From: Prorocentrum cordatum
Taxonomy: Eukaryota; Sar; Dinophyceae; Prorocentrales; Prorocentraceae
Reading direction: 5' to 3'
NCBI GenBank assembly: GCA_963575745.1
Contig: CAUYUJ010003682.1
Location: 1-62,500, forward strand
DNA: 62,500 nt
Shown here: positions 51,966 to 62,087 of the stretch, piece after piece
How positions within the stretch are numbered: the stretch's first letter is position 1
Layout of the letters: each line of letters begins with the position of its first letter
The notes under the pieces: model-generated
What the model was told of the DNA's origin: nothing
The model's input: the letters and a program-made list of their open reading frames with translations, nothing else
Databases searched by the model: none
Program-made: the position numbers and the translations under genes

Positions 51966-54900
51966 AGGACCAGCCCCGCAGGGCTGGCGACGGTGGCGAC
52001 AGCGCCCACGCCGTGGTCGGGGCAAGACTGCCGCGCGGAGGCGAGGAGCGCCAGCCGTCCCACCAGACATCGACGGGGTCGTGACGACCCCCACTACTTC
52101 TACGAGCACTACCACTACATGGGGGGCGCCTCCTCCGCCCGACCTGGAGGAGCTGCCCCGAAGGGCGGGCAGGCAGTGGCAGCCTGGGCCCAAGCGGGTC
52201 GCCTTCATCGTGGGGACGAGCGTCCACGTCCCAGCCATCGAGGAGGGCCTTGACATCCTGGACGGGGACGGCGACAGCTCCTCCTCGAGCACCTGGGCAC
52301 GGCGGGCGCTCAGGGGCGCGGACACGCTCCGTCGCCAGCTGCTCGCGCCGTGGCTCCGACGGCTGGACTGCAGCTCAGCCTCGAGCACAGCCACGGACGC
52401 CACGGAAGAGGCCCCAGTGACGCATGAGTGGAGAGCCGCGGATGCGCGGGTGGCCGATGCCTCTCCCCATGCGCCCCTCTCGCTGATGCCGCCGACAGGC
52501 GGGTGGTCGAAGCCTTCAGCGATGTGCTCGTGGGACGGAGAGCCGCAGACGTGCGGGTGGTCGACGCCTCTCGACACGAGCGCCCCCAGCTCGGCTCCCC
52601 TGACGGGGGGGTGGCCGATGCAGCCCAGCTGGGGAGAGGGTTACTGGAAGCCTCGATCGCGGGGCAGAGGGCGCCGCGCCAAGCCTGGCATGGGGGTCAG
52701 CTCAGCCTCGACTACGGCCACTGACGCCTCGGAGGAGGATCCAGTGACGCATGAGTGGAGAGCCGCGGATGCGCGGGTGGCCGATGCCTCTCCCCATGCG
52801 CCCCTCTCGCTGATGCCGCCGACAGGCGGGTGGCCGACGCCTTCAGCGATGAGCTCGTGGGACGGAGAGCCGCAGACGTGCGGGTGGTCGAAGCCTCTCC
52901 ACACGAGCGCCCCCAGCTCGGCCCCCCCGACGGGGGGGTGGCCGACGCAGCCCAGCTGGGGAGAGGGATATTGGAAGTCCCGACCGCGGGGCAAGGGGCG
53001 CCACGCCAAGCCTGGCATGGACGTCAGCTCAGCCTCGAGCACGGCCACGAACGCCTCGGAAGAGGCCCCAGTGGCGCATGAGTGGAGAGCCGCGGATGCG
53101 CGGGTGGCCGATGCCTCTCCCCATGCGCCCCTCTCGCTGTTGCCGCCGACAGGCGGGTGGTCGATGCCTTCAGCGATGTGCTCGTGGGGCGGAGAGCCGC
53201 AGACGTGCGGGTGGTCGACGCCTCTCGACACGAGCGCCCCCAGCTCGGCTCCCCCGACGGGGGGGTGGCCGATGCAGCCCAGCTGGGGAGAGGGATACTG
53301 GAGGCCCAGATCGCGAGGCAAGGGGCGCCACGCCAAGCCTGGCATGGTGCTCAGAGGCCTCAACGGCAGCGCCTGGGGCACTCTCGTCGACCACCTGGAC
53401 GAGATGCCGCTGGGCAGGAATACCATCATGCTGGTTCAGGAGCACCGCCTCACCAGCGACTACGTCGGCGAGATCAGTGCCAGCTGCTTCCAGGGGCACC
53501 TCACCGTCGCCCTCGCTCCCGCGGCGGCGGGGCCAGGTGGCGGCAGAGTGGCAGGAGTGGGGATCGTCGCCCCGCGCTGCGTGGGCCTCACCTACCTCGA
53601 GGGCGTGGACACCTTCGATTTCTCGCCGCCAGGCTCGCCAGGAAGGCTGGTGGCGGCCTGGACCCCTGGGTTTCTTCGCGGTGGCCTCATGGTCCTCAGC
53701 GCCTACTTCTGGGTATCCGAGGGCTGGACGGTTCGCAACCTGTCCATCTTGGACGCCATTGGCGAACTAGTGAGGGCCTACGACATCCCGTGGGTCCTCC
53801 AGGCCGACTTCAACAACACCCCCGACACGCTCATGGCCACGGGTTGGGTGGCCGACGTCGGGGACACCATCTTCTCCTCGGCCGCCCCCACCTGCCAGGG
53901 CAAGGGCGGCGGGAGGGTCATCGACTACTTCGTGGTGGACACGCGCATCGCGTCCGCTTTCGGTGCAGCGGAGGTGCTCGACGCGTCCACCGCCCCGCAC
54001 AGCCCCGTCGCCATCACGACGGAGAGGCCACTGCGGGAGCGGCTAGGCTGGAGGCTGGTCAAGCCTCGTGCTTTCCCGACTCGCCTCCCCGTGGGCTGTC
54101 GTCGGGAGCCTCCAGCCTGGCCGATCCTCGACAGTGGCGCAAGCTACAGCGACGCCGAGCTGGAGGAGCTGTGGGCTGGGTTCTCGGCGGCGGCCGAGCA
54201 CGACCTGCAGGGCATCCACGACCTCGTCGGCGAGGCCGACTACACTGGCAGGGGGGGTCACCCTCGATGGGCCAGAGCCCCGATCGCAGGCCCAGAGGCG
54301 CATGCGAGGCCCAGGGGCACCACGCGCTCCAGGGCATGGCGCTGGGTGGCCAGCCGCGTCGGAGACATCGTCTGGCTGGCGCAGGCGGCCCGTCAGCGGC
54401 GCGACTGGCAGCCGTATGCCGACCAGTGGCGACGCCTGCGCAGGCGCCTCCACCACGGCGCTGCCCGCTGGTGCGACGCGCTGGGCGACGACGCCAAGGC
54501 CGTGCACGCCGAGCTCCTAGCGCTGGGCGACCTCACCTGGGACGGCGACGCGCCCTGGGAGGACGCCCCCAGGGCCATGGAGCTGCAACGTCGGGCCACG
54601 CAGCAGGCCCACGTCATCGAGCAGGGCCTCCGAGACCAGAGGGCCAAGGCGTGGCGCCAGAGGCTCAAGGACGGCTCACAAGGAGGTGCAGACTTCGTCC
54701 ACCGCATGTCGAAGTGGCGCCAGGGGGGTCGACCCCACGCTTGGGGCCCGAGGGCACACCAATCTGGACATGACGTGCCCTCAGGCTGCGGTCGACCTGG
54801 AGGCGCTGAAGTGGATCGACCTCTGGACCTCCCACGGCGCCCAGAGCCGAGGCGAGCTCCCTCGTCCCTGGGAGTCGGCCACCTTCGAGTATAGCATGGT

Positions 54901-56970
54901 CGAGCCGACAGCGGACGACATCAGGTCCATATGCAGGGCCTTCCCCGGGCACACGGGAGTCGGGGTGGACAACTGGCACCCCAGGTGGTTCGCGAGCTTG
55001 GGGGACGAAGGGCTCGCGTTCCTGGCCGCATTCGTCGCCTACGTGTCGCGCACGGCCAGGTGGCCCCCTCAGCTACGCTACGTGATGTACTTCCTGCTGG
55101 CCAAGCAGGGTGGGGGGACCAGGCCCATCGGCCCCCTCACCACTGCCGCGCGGCTGGTGGAGCGCGCGCACTCGCATCAGTTCCACGACTGGGAGCGGGG
55201 GATTCGACGGGACTACGACTTCGCGGCGCCAGGCGGTGGCTCAGAGGAAGCGATATGGCAGCAAATGTTGTTTGACGAAGGAGCCCAGCCTGGGGAGGTA
55301 ACGGGCACGGCGGTCCTAGACCTGGAGAAGGCTTTCGAGCACGTCTCGATGTACCTGCTGTGGGCTGGGGCGCCCAAGCACCAGTTTCGGTTGCAGCTTT
55401 TGAAGTTCCTAATCTCGATATACACGGCCACGCGTTTTGTTTCGTTCCGCGGCGTGGTGTCGGTGCACTCGGTGACCACATTCTCTGCAGTCATTGCTGG
55501 CAGCAGCGGGGGCACGAGATGCCTCAAGCTAGCCATCTTGTCAGTCGTAGACGGGCTGACGCAAGAGCACCCTGCCATGCCGCTGAAGCTATTTGTCGAC
55601 GATTTAAGCATTCAGGCGCGAGGTGCGGAGGCGGATGTCTCGGTCTCGCTGCATGCGGCCACGACCCAATATATAGAAGAAATGGAGGCCCGTGGGATCC
55701 CCGTCTCCAGGGTCCGACCAGACAAGCCAACGGGCAAGGGGTTCATCATGACAGCGCAGCGCTCCTTGCGAGCCCGCATCAAAGGTTGGGCCCACAGCCT
55801 TGGACTGGAGGTCCAGGCTAGCGGCACGCAGCTCGGAGTTGACTCGGCGGGAGGAGGAGTTGTGTCGCTGCGCGCCAGAGCCGATGCCAGGATGGGGAGC
55901 GCTCGGCGACGTAGAAGTAAGTTATCGAGTCTTGGCAAGCAGGGCGCGCGCACCTTTTCAGGTCGCGCGCATGGGATTCATCCCTTCTGCGCTGTATGGG
56001 GCGGTCTGCCTCGGAATGGACCCGACTCGGCTCACCCGAGCGAGGGCTCTCATGGCCTCAGCGCTGGGCGGGAACGCAATCGGTAAGGACCGACTGCTGC
56101 GCCTGTGGACGCTTCGCTGCGACCCCCTGGTCGACGCTTGCACGAAGCCACTGCTCAAATGGGCGGAGGCTATCTTTGCTGGCAGCCATGAGGAGCTCAT
56201 GACTGCGGGGTGGCGCAGAGCTGTTGCGGCGGCCGCTGCCGCCAAGCCTGGCTCGCGGGCCAAAGGATGATTCGCACGAAAGCCTTCTCGATTTTCAAGG
56301 GGATCAATTGGCAGACAGCGAGGCCCGCCTTGGGGCCGACATGCAGGAGGTTCCCCCGTGGAAGGCCCAGACCTGGACCACCCGCTCGGCGGAGGTCCAG
56401 GCGGTGCTGACTCTGCTGGCGGGGGTGACGGGGCTGACGGCGGATTTCGGGGATTCCACGGGGAGGCCTGCCGCGGGCTCCAGCGGAGCCCGCCGACGGC
56501 GGCAAGGGCCGCCCGAGGGGGCCCGCGCTCACGTCCTCCCCTGGAGGAGGGGGGCGTGGCGATGCGCGACGCGTGGCCGCAAGGCCTTCTCCAGCAAGAC
56601 CAGGCGCGCGTTGGCGCGCAGGCCCTGCCAGGGTAAGACGAGGGTGGATCGTCGTTGGGGAGTCGGGTTGGGGCGGGGGGAGGGGGAAGGAGACATCTCT
56701 CCCGCCCTCCGCGGTGCGGCCCTGGGGCACGAGCTGCACCGCGTGGGCCAGTATACCTTCTGCGATCGGTGCGGTGTCTTCTCGAGCGAGAGGGGGTGCA
56801 AGCTCCTGGGTGCCTGCGGAGGGGCCCCAGCGAACCCCACCGCAGGGCACCGCCTCTCGCTCCTGCGCCGAGGCAGAAATCCTCACGCAGTGAAGGTCTC
56901 CCTGGAGGCGGTACCGCGCTCCTTGGTACAGGAGGAGTGCGCCGCCTTCTGGGAGTGCCTCATGGACTGA
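51966..56970 (+). pseudogene. LINE ORF2: triplicated 109-aa module, APE endonuclease, RT, zinc finger; frameshifted
   Basis: The frame is open through ORF1, so the true start is unclear. Three in-frame 327-bp repeats (52364-53344) precede the endonuclease (VQEHRLTSDYVGE near 53435, WVLQADFNNTP near 53790, RVIDYFVVD near 53915, APHSPVAI near 53994). A frame change at the G6 run near 54722 leads to the RT: motif A AVLDLEKAFEHVS (about 55311-55350), motif B AGSSGGTRCLKLA (about 55497), motif C LFVDDLSI (about 55589-55612). After a shift at T4 near 55954 come GFIPSALYGAVCLGM and, in a third frame, the finger FCDRCGVFSSERGC..C near 56757-56818, with the stop at 56968. RT catalytic residues are intact. 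Confidence 0.8.
52364..53344 (+). repeat. Three tandem 327-bp units inside LINE ORF2
   Basis: The box GTGACGCATGAGTGGAGAGC recurs at 52417, 52744 and 53071 (spacing exactly 327). Each unit encodes 109 aa with conserved SWDGEPQTCGW and TQPSWGEGYW-like segments and a basic C-terminal end. Because the unit is a multiple of three, copy number can change without breaking the frame. Confidence 0.93.
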
Positions 56971-56973
56971 ATC

Positions 56974-57020
56974 AGGATAAAGGCGGGATGGCACCCCGTG
57001 GCGGAGTGCCCGCCTATCCT
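56974..57020 (+). other. 3' UTR hairpin of the LINE
   Basis: AGGAT, two bulged A, AGGCGGG pairs with CCCGCCT and ATCCT across a 21-nt loop, a 12-bp stem shortly before the A tail. LINE reverse transcriptases often recognise such 3' structures; that role here is inference. Confidence 0.55.
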
Positions 57021-57081
57021 ACTCTCTTGTGGCGAGCTGGGGCGGGGACCGCCAGGCATCGTTCTTGCAGCAAAAAAAAAC

Positions 57082-57093
57082 TCCTCCTTTTCC
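57082..57093. repeat. Candidate target-site duplication, right
   Basis: TCCTCCTTTTCC, one base after the A tail. Confidence 0.6.
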
Positions 57094-58650
57094 TCCTCCT
57101 CTTCCTCCTCCTGCTTACTCAACGCTTGCAAGCCACAGCAGGACTGTCATGGTTCCAACAGATCGGAGCCATGTCCAAGACAGCCAGTCCGTGGGCATGT
57201 TCCCCTCGAGGTTCCAGCGCCCCGGAGGCCTCAACGGCACGGGGTGCGACGCTTCCAGCGCGCTGCGACTGGCCAGGTGCAGAAACGTGGCACCGTCGAC
57301 ACCAGCGCGTGGCAGGCTGCCCACGAATCGCGTTCGGGAACCGTGCCACGATCGGTGCCAGTCGAGCCCCGAGGCCAAATCGATCGGGCTGGGTGACGGG
57401 CGAAGGCAGCATTGGCGTGGGGACGTTGGTTGAGGAATGTGTCCAGGAGGCTTCGGTCCCCAGAGGGTTCCTTCTCCGATGATGGCGGCGGCGATACCCA
57501 TGTCCAGTCCACCACTGCAGTTCCACGGGCTTCCAGACCCTGGATTCTTTATCCATTTGGTTCCGTATCTAATGCCCTCATTGGCGGTCGCCTTCCATCC
57601 ATTAGCGTTCGCATTTCCACTGGTTCCTTATTCACTGGCGTTCGCCCTTTTTCGCAGCGGCAGCGGTCCCAGCTGCTGCGGCCGTCGCTGTTCAGAGGTC
57701 AGTGCCAGATGCCCTCACCGTGTCCACAACCTCGCCAATTCTGCTGGCTCAGTGCCCGACCTGTTCCACCAGCACGGGCGGCTCGAGCCGAGACTCCAGC
57801 GCCCCCTGCGACGGTCTGAGTCTGGCCTTGGCGTGTTGCGCCCAGACGTCAGCATGCTTCGGCGGCGCGCCCAGGGGGGAAGTGAGAAGGAGCGGGCCTC
57901 CTCAGAAGGCTCGGACGTCCCCTGGCCTTCCGAGATGTTCGAACTCTTCCAGAAGACGCGGAGGGTGCCTCAGAAGGCGCCTTCTCCGAGAAGGCATCCT
58001 CCTCAGTCCCCCCGCTCGCTCGCCGCCGAGCTTTGCGTGCCGACCCCATCCTTCTGGACACTTCGCCCCGCTCCACGGCTTCCAAAGACTAATGCCCATG
58101 TAGATGCCACGCCGTGAAGCCTTGCGGCCTGCAGTCTCCGAAGTCCTCTGTCGCATCAGAGCTCACGCCACGGCGACGCTAATGCACAGCAGTGCCTGGT
58201 CGGTCCTTGGAGCATGACGCCTTCAAACGGAAAATTGCTGTCAGTCGCAGAGTCACTTGGTGGAATCGTCATTTTCAGCAGCTGCACGAACGCAGTCAGC
58301 TCAATGCCGTCAGTGTCTCGACCAGGCCCCGTGCAAAGGCTACACGCAGCAAGTCCGGACGGATCCAGCCGAGTGATGATGATGGCCAAAACCGCAAAGG
58401 GCCCGTGCTCCCAGTCCCGTTCAAGAACGAACCCGCCCAGAAAGTGCTCACAGGCCACAGGCCAGCATGCTGCTGCCACAGCCTGTTCACCAGATCGTGA
58501 CGCACGGGGGTCGTGGCGCATGGGCACCGCTCGAGCAGAACCATACCGGGGCCTTCGTCAACCCTGTAGGGTGAGCATTCTGAGGGCGGCCGCCGTCTCC
58601 TCTGCGACCCCCTCCTCATAATTCTCAGCATCCTGTACATCTCATCCCCT
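57094..58650. other. Long stretch without recognisable gene
   Basis: Open frames exist on both strands (for example minus 58156-58527 and plus 58214-58621), overlapping and without family motifs. TTCCGAGA and CTCAGAAGGC words at 57885-57990 resemble 27080-27260. Nothing can be assigned. Confidence 0.35.
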
Positions 58651-59470
58651 TCGTCCTCCTCGGAGGAGGACGAGGACGAGAGGGAGGAGGGCTCGGCGAG
58701 GTCAATCGGGAGGAGGTGTTATTATGTGTTCTGCCGGTTTTCCGACGCCTCTCGCTGCCCGTCCTAAGGTTTCCAAACGTCTTCGGAGGCGAGGTGTCCA
58801 AAGGTTCTTTGAGATTTACGGATGCTTTCGGAGAGCTTTTGCGAGGAGGAGGAGGATTAAGAGAATTAGGAGAAATTGGAGGATTAGGAGGAGAGGTTAG
58901 GCGAGGAGGAGGAGGAGGAGGAGGATTAGGCGAGGATTAGTATGATTAGGAGGATTAGGAGGATTAGGAGGAGAGGTTAGGCGAGGAGGAGGAGGAGGAG
59001 GAGGAGGAGGAGGAGGGCGAGGCAAGGATGAGGATGAGAAGGAGGAGGGAAGGAGTAGGAGGAGGATGAGGAGGAGGAGGAGTTGGAGCGGAGGGAAGAC
59101 GAGGAAGAGGAGCGGGGGGAGACTGTCGGATGCGCTCGGCGTGCTTCGGGAGTGTTCCAAAGTAGGTTCGGAGGTCCCCACAGGTTGTCGGATGTCTTCT
59201 GCCGGTGTTCGAAGGCGTGAGCACGTAGTAGGATGGGGAGAAGAACGGGGAGAATGAGGAGGAGCAGGAGGAGGAGGAGGAGAGGAGGAGGAGGAGGAGG
59301 AGGAGCAGCAGGATGAGGAGAGGAGGAGGAGGAAGAGGAGGAGGAGGAGGAGGAGGAGGTGTAAAATGCGCAGGAGGAGGAGGAGGAAGGGAAGGAAGAA
59401 GAGGAGGAGGAGGGAGGGCGAGCGAGTGGAGCATGGGGAGGGAGAAGAGGGAGAAGCAGAGGAAGGAGCC
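58650..59470. repeat. GGA, GGATTA and GAGGAA purine-rich region
   Basis: Includes a duplicated GGAGAGGTTAGGCGAGGAGG segment (about 58887-58920 and 58967-59000), GGATTA repeats, and long GGA blocks at 59265-59430, with about 150 bp of mixed sequence near 59100-59240. Confidence 0.9.
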
Positions 59471-59727
59471 GGAGAGGGGGGGAGCAGGAGGAGTAAGACG
59501 AGGTCAGGGAGGAGCGGTGGGCAGTGGAGGGAGTAGATCCTCTTCGCCTTCCGACCGGTTCCCCCGTGGCCCGAGCGCTTCGCCTGGACAGCCTTGGCAG
59601 GACCGCTCCGCCGCAGGCCGCTTCTCCAGCGCACTGCTTCGCCGGTGCCCCGCCCCGCCCGCCCGCCCGCTGGGGACCGCGGCCCGCTTGCGTGATGGCC
59701 CGCCCGCCTCCATGCCCACCCTGCCTA

Positions 59728-59902
59728 CAGTCAACCCGCACGGTAAGGATGGGCAACCTGCCCGGGGGTGCCCCTGCAGCCTTGCCTCCTCGGTCCATCC
59801 CTGGCCGCTTCCGTTTTGTTCGCGCCCCGCTCGAAGAGCTTCGAGATGGGCGCCCAAGGCCCTCGCATCCTTGTCGCGCATCCTTCCTGCACGGGCTGAC
59901 TG
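59728..59902. mobile_element. TIR element family A with TA on both sides
   Basis: CAGTCAACCCG..GGTAAGGATG at the left and CATCCTTCCTGCACGGGCTG leading to ACTG at the right; TA immediately outside both ends (59726-59727 and 59903-59904). 175 bp, non-coding. Confidence 0.8.
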
Positions 59903-59904
59903 TA

Positions 59905-60535
59905 CTCCAGCCCGCGCCCCTCGCGCGCGCGGTGGCCCGCCCGCTTCAGAGTGCCGCCCGCCCGTGCCGTGACGGTGTGTCCGCTCTCTCCCAGCGACCC
60001 GTCGGGGCCGCTCCGCTCTCTGCCGGCTCGCTCCCCCCCCCATCCCGTGAAGGTCCGCTGGCTCGCCCGCGCGAGCCCGCTCGCCTCGTGGCAACGGCCG
60101 CCCGTGAGGGTCCGCCTGCCCGCCCGTCGGGGTCCGCCCGCCCGCCAGTCAGGGCCCCGCCCGCCCGCCAGTCAGGGTCCGCCCGCCCGTGATCTTGTGC
60201 CTCCCCCCCCTCTTCCTCCCCGTCCTCCGCCTCGTCCTGCTCGTCCTGCTGCGGTGCCCTGGCGACGCCTGCTCCTCCTGCTCCTCCTGCCTCTTGTCCC
60301 CTGTTCACCCTGCTGCTGTTGCCCCTGCGCCTCCTCCAGAGGAGCGGAGAAGCCGTCCCCGGCGAAGCGGTCTCGGGGGCAGTGGTCCGCCCGCGAAGCG
60401 GTCCGCCAGTGAGACTGTGTTTGGCGAAGCCGTCCCTGCCAAGCGGGCCGCCAGCGGAGCGGTCCTCTGGTGAAGCGGCCTCGTGCCGAGCCGAGGACAA
60501 GTGGGAGCGGGAGGGGAGCGGGAACAGGAAGGGAA
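59905..60535. repeat. GC-rich stretch with short CCCGCCCG-type repeats
   Basis: At 60040-60195 GGGTCCGCCCGCCCGCCAGTC-like words of about 22-25 bp recur. At 60350-60480 GAAGCGGTC and GAAGCCGTC words recur. No gene is recognised. Confidence 0.6.
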
Positions 60536-60539
60536 GGGG

Positions 60540-60715
60540 GGCAGGGAGAAGGGGAGGAGGAGGAGGAGGAGGAGGAGGAGGAGGAGGAGGAGGAGGAGGA
60601 GGGGAGAGGAGGAGGAGGAGGAGGAGGAGGAGGAGGAGGAGGAGGAGGAGGAGGAGGAGGAGGAGGAGGAGGACGAGGAGGAGGACGAGGAGGAGGACGA
60701 GGAGGAAGGCGAAGG
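60540..60715. repeat. (GGA)n block
   Basis: An almost uninterrupted GGA run with a few GACGAGGAGG interruptions at the right. A (GGCAAT)-like patch follows at 60735-60805, then another GGA patch at 60860-60905. Confidence 0.95.
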
Positions 60716-61037
60716 CAAAGGCAAAGGAACAGGCAATGTCGAAGGCAATGGCGAAGGCAATGGCGAAGGCAAGGGCAATCGCAATGGCAATGGCAACGGC
60801 GGGCGAGTCGAATTGGCAGCGTCGGCAGCGGACAGGACCACCAGGGCTCCCTCGGCGGAAGGAGGAGGAGGAGGTGGAGGAGGAGGAGGAGGAGGAGGAG
60901 GCGGCGGGACGGAGGGGGCGGGGGAGGAGGAATGAGAGATGAGCGGAAGCAGGAGGAGATGATGGAGGAGGAGGAGGAGGAGGAGGAAGTGGTGAAACGA
61001 CGAGGAGGCCGAGGAGGAGAAGGAGAAGGAGGAGGAC

Positions 61038-61068
<31 letters not shown>

Positions 61069-61087
61069 AACGACGACGACAACGACA

Positions 61088-61140
<53 letters not shown>

Positions 61141-61147
61141 AACGACA

Positions 61148-61179
<32 letters not shown>

Positions 61180-61183
61180 GGCA

Positions 61184-61234
<51 letters not shown>

Positions 61235-61238
61235 ACGA

Positions 61239-61270
<32 letters not shown>

Positions 61271-61300
61271 GCGACGGCGACGACGACGACGGCAACCGCA
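61038..61300. repeat. (GAC)n array with ordered variant zones
   Basis: (GAC)n with AAC variants (61040-61150), then GGCGAC (61148-61175), then (GCCGAC)n (61180-61265), then GACGGC. It reads poly-Thr in one frame; not supported as protein. Confidence 0.95.
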
Positions 61301-61377
61301 AGCCGAGGTGTGGCGAGGTCATGCACAGCCGCCAGTCCTGATAGGCATGTTCCTCCTAGTCCTCCTCTCCGTCCTTC

Positions 61378-61650
61378 TCCGCCGCCGCCAAATCATCCTC
61401 CTCCTCATTCTCCTCCTCCTCTTCCTCCTCCTCCTCCTCCTCCTCCTCCTCCTCCTCCTCGTCATCACCATCAGCATCATCATCCTTCTCCTCCTCCTCT
61501 CCTCCTCCTCTTTCCTCCTCCTCCTTTCCCTCATCCCCCTGATCATCCACTTCGTCTTTGCCCCCTCCTCGGTCTCCTCCTCCCCTCCCCCCCCTCCTCC
61601 CCCACCCCACCTCCTCCCCCACCTCCTCCTCCGCTGCGCACCGCGGGTAC
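61378..61650. repeat. (TCC)n block
   Basis: CTCCTCC and TCATCC runs, opposite in strand sense to the GGA block at 60.5 kb. Confidence 0.95.
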
Positions 61651-62087
61651 CTTTGCCGCGGGCGCATTGTAATTGGGAGCCGGGGCAACCGCCCCACCCC
61701 AGGCACGATCCACCGCTTGCTCAGCGGTGGCCGCTCCCAGAGAGCAGGGGATGCGCCAGCCGGGGCCTACAGAATCCGTTACCAGGGACCACCAGGGTGA
61801 ACGCGACGACACCTCTGCCCCGCCGGCCCGCGCAGCGCCGCCAGCGCGTGGCTCGCCAGCAGCCCCGCACAGAAGCGCACGCCCCAGCGCACGCCTCTCC
61901 GCCAGCTGGCGCCGCTGGCAGTCCCCAGCCTGGCGTGCTCCGGCGCCCGCAGTGCTGGCCGCCGCACGGTCATCTGGCGCCTTCCGCGGCCGCCAGGGCG
62001 CGCCCCGGGCGGCTCGGCCTCCGCCGTTTCTGACCCTGCGCCCCAGCTCAACGCTGCCCCCAGCCTGGGCCTGGCAGCCCTCGCGGC
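61651..62087. other. GC-rich stretch, probably 3' flank of the minus-strand LINE
   Basis: Lies downstream of the LINE stop on the minus strand. Open frames here are extensions of the wrong frame. No poly(A) was recognised. Confidence 0.35.

Larger units (their letters stand above)
50898..57081 (+). mobile_element. Near full-length SL-headed LINE retrotransposon
   Basis: A 6.2-kb insertion runs from the leader to a nine-A tail (57072-57080) with a 12-bp candidate target duplication outside. It encodes ORF1, ORF2 with endonuclease, RT and a C-terminal zinc-finger region, and has a hairpin in the 3' UTR. Frame changes within ORF2 sit at short homopolymers (G6 near 54722, T4 near 55954). It belongs to a different LINE lineage from the 16.6-kb element. 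Confidence 0.8.

Noticed and set aside
58156-58640. Possible gene on either strand near 58.2-58.6 kb
   Set aside because: Overlapping frames on both strands are equally open and none shows a recognisable domain.
60470-61672. 400-aa frame with poly-Gly, poly-Thr and poly-Pro
   Set aside because: It crosses three unrelated simple-sequence blocks and has no unique domain.
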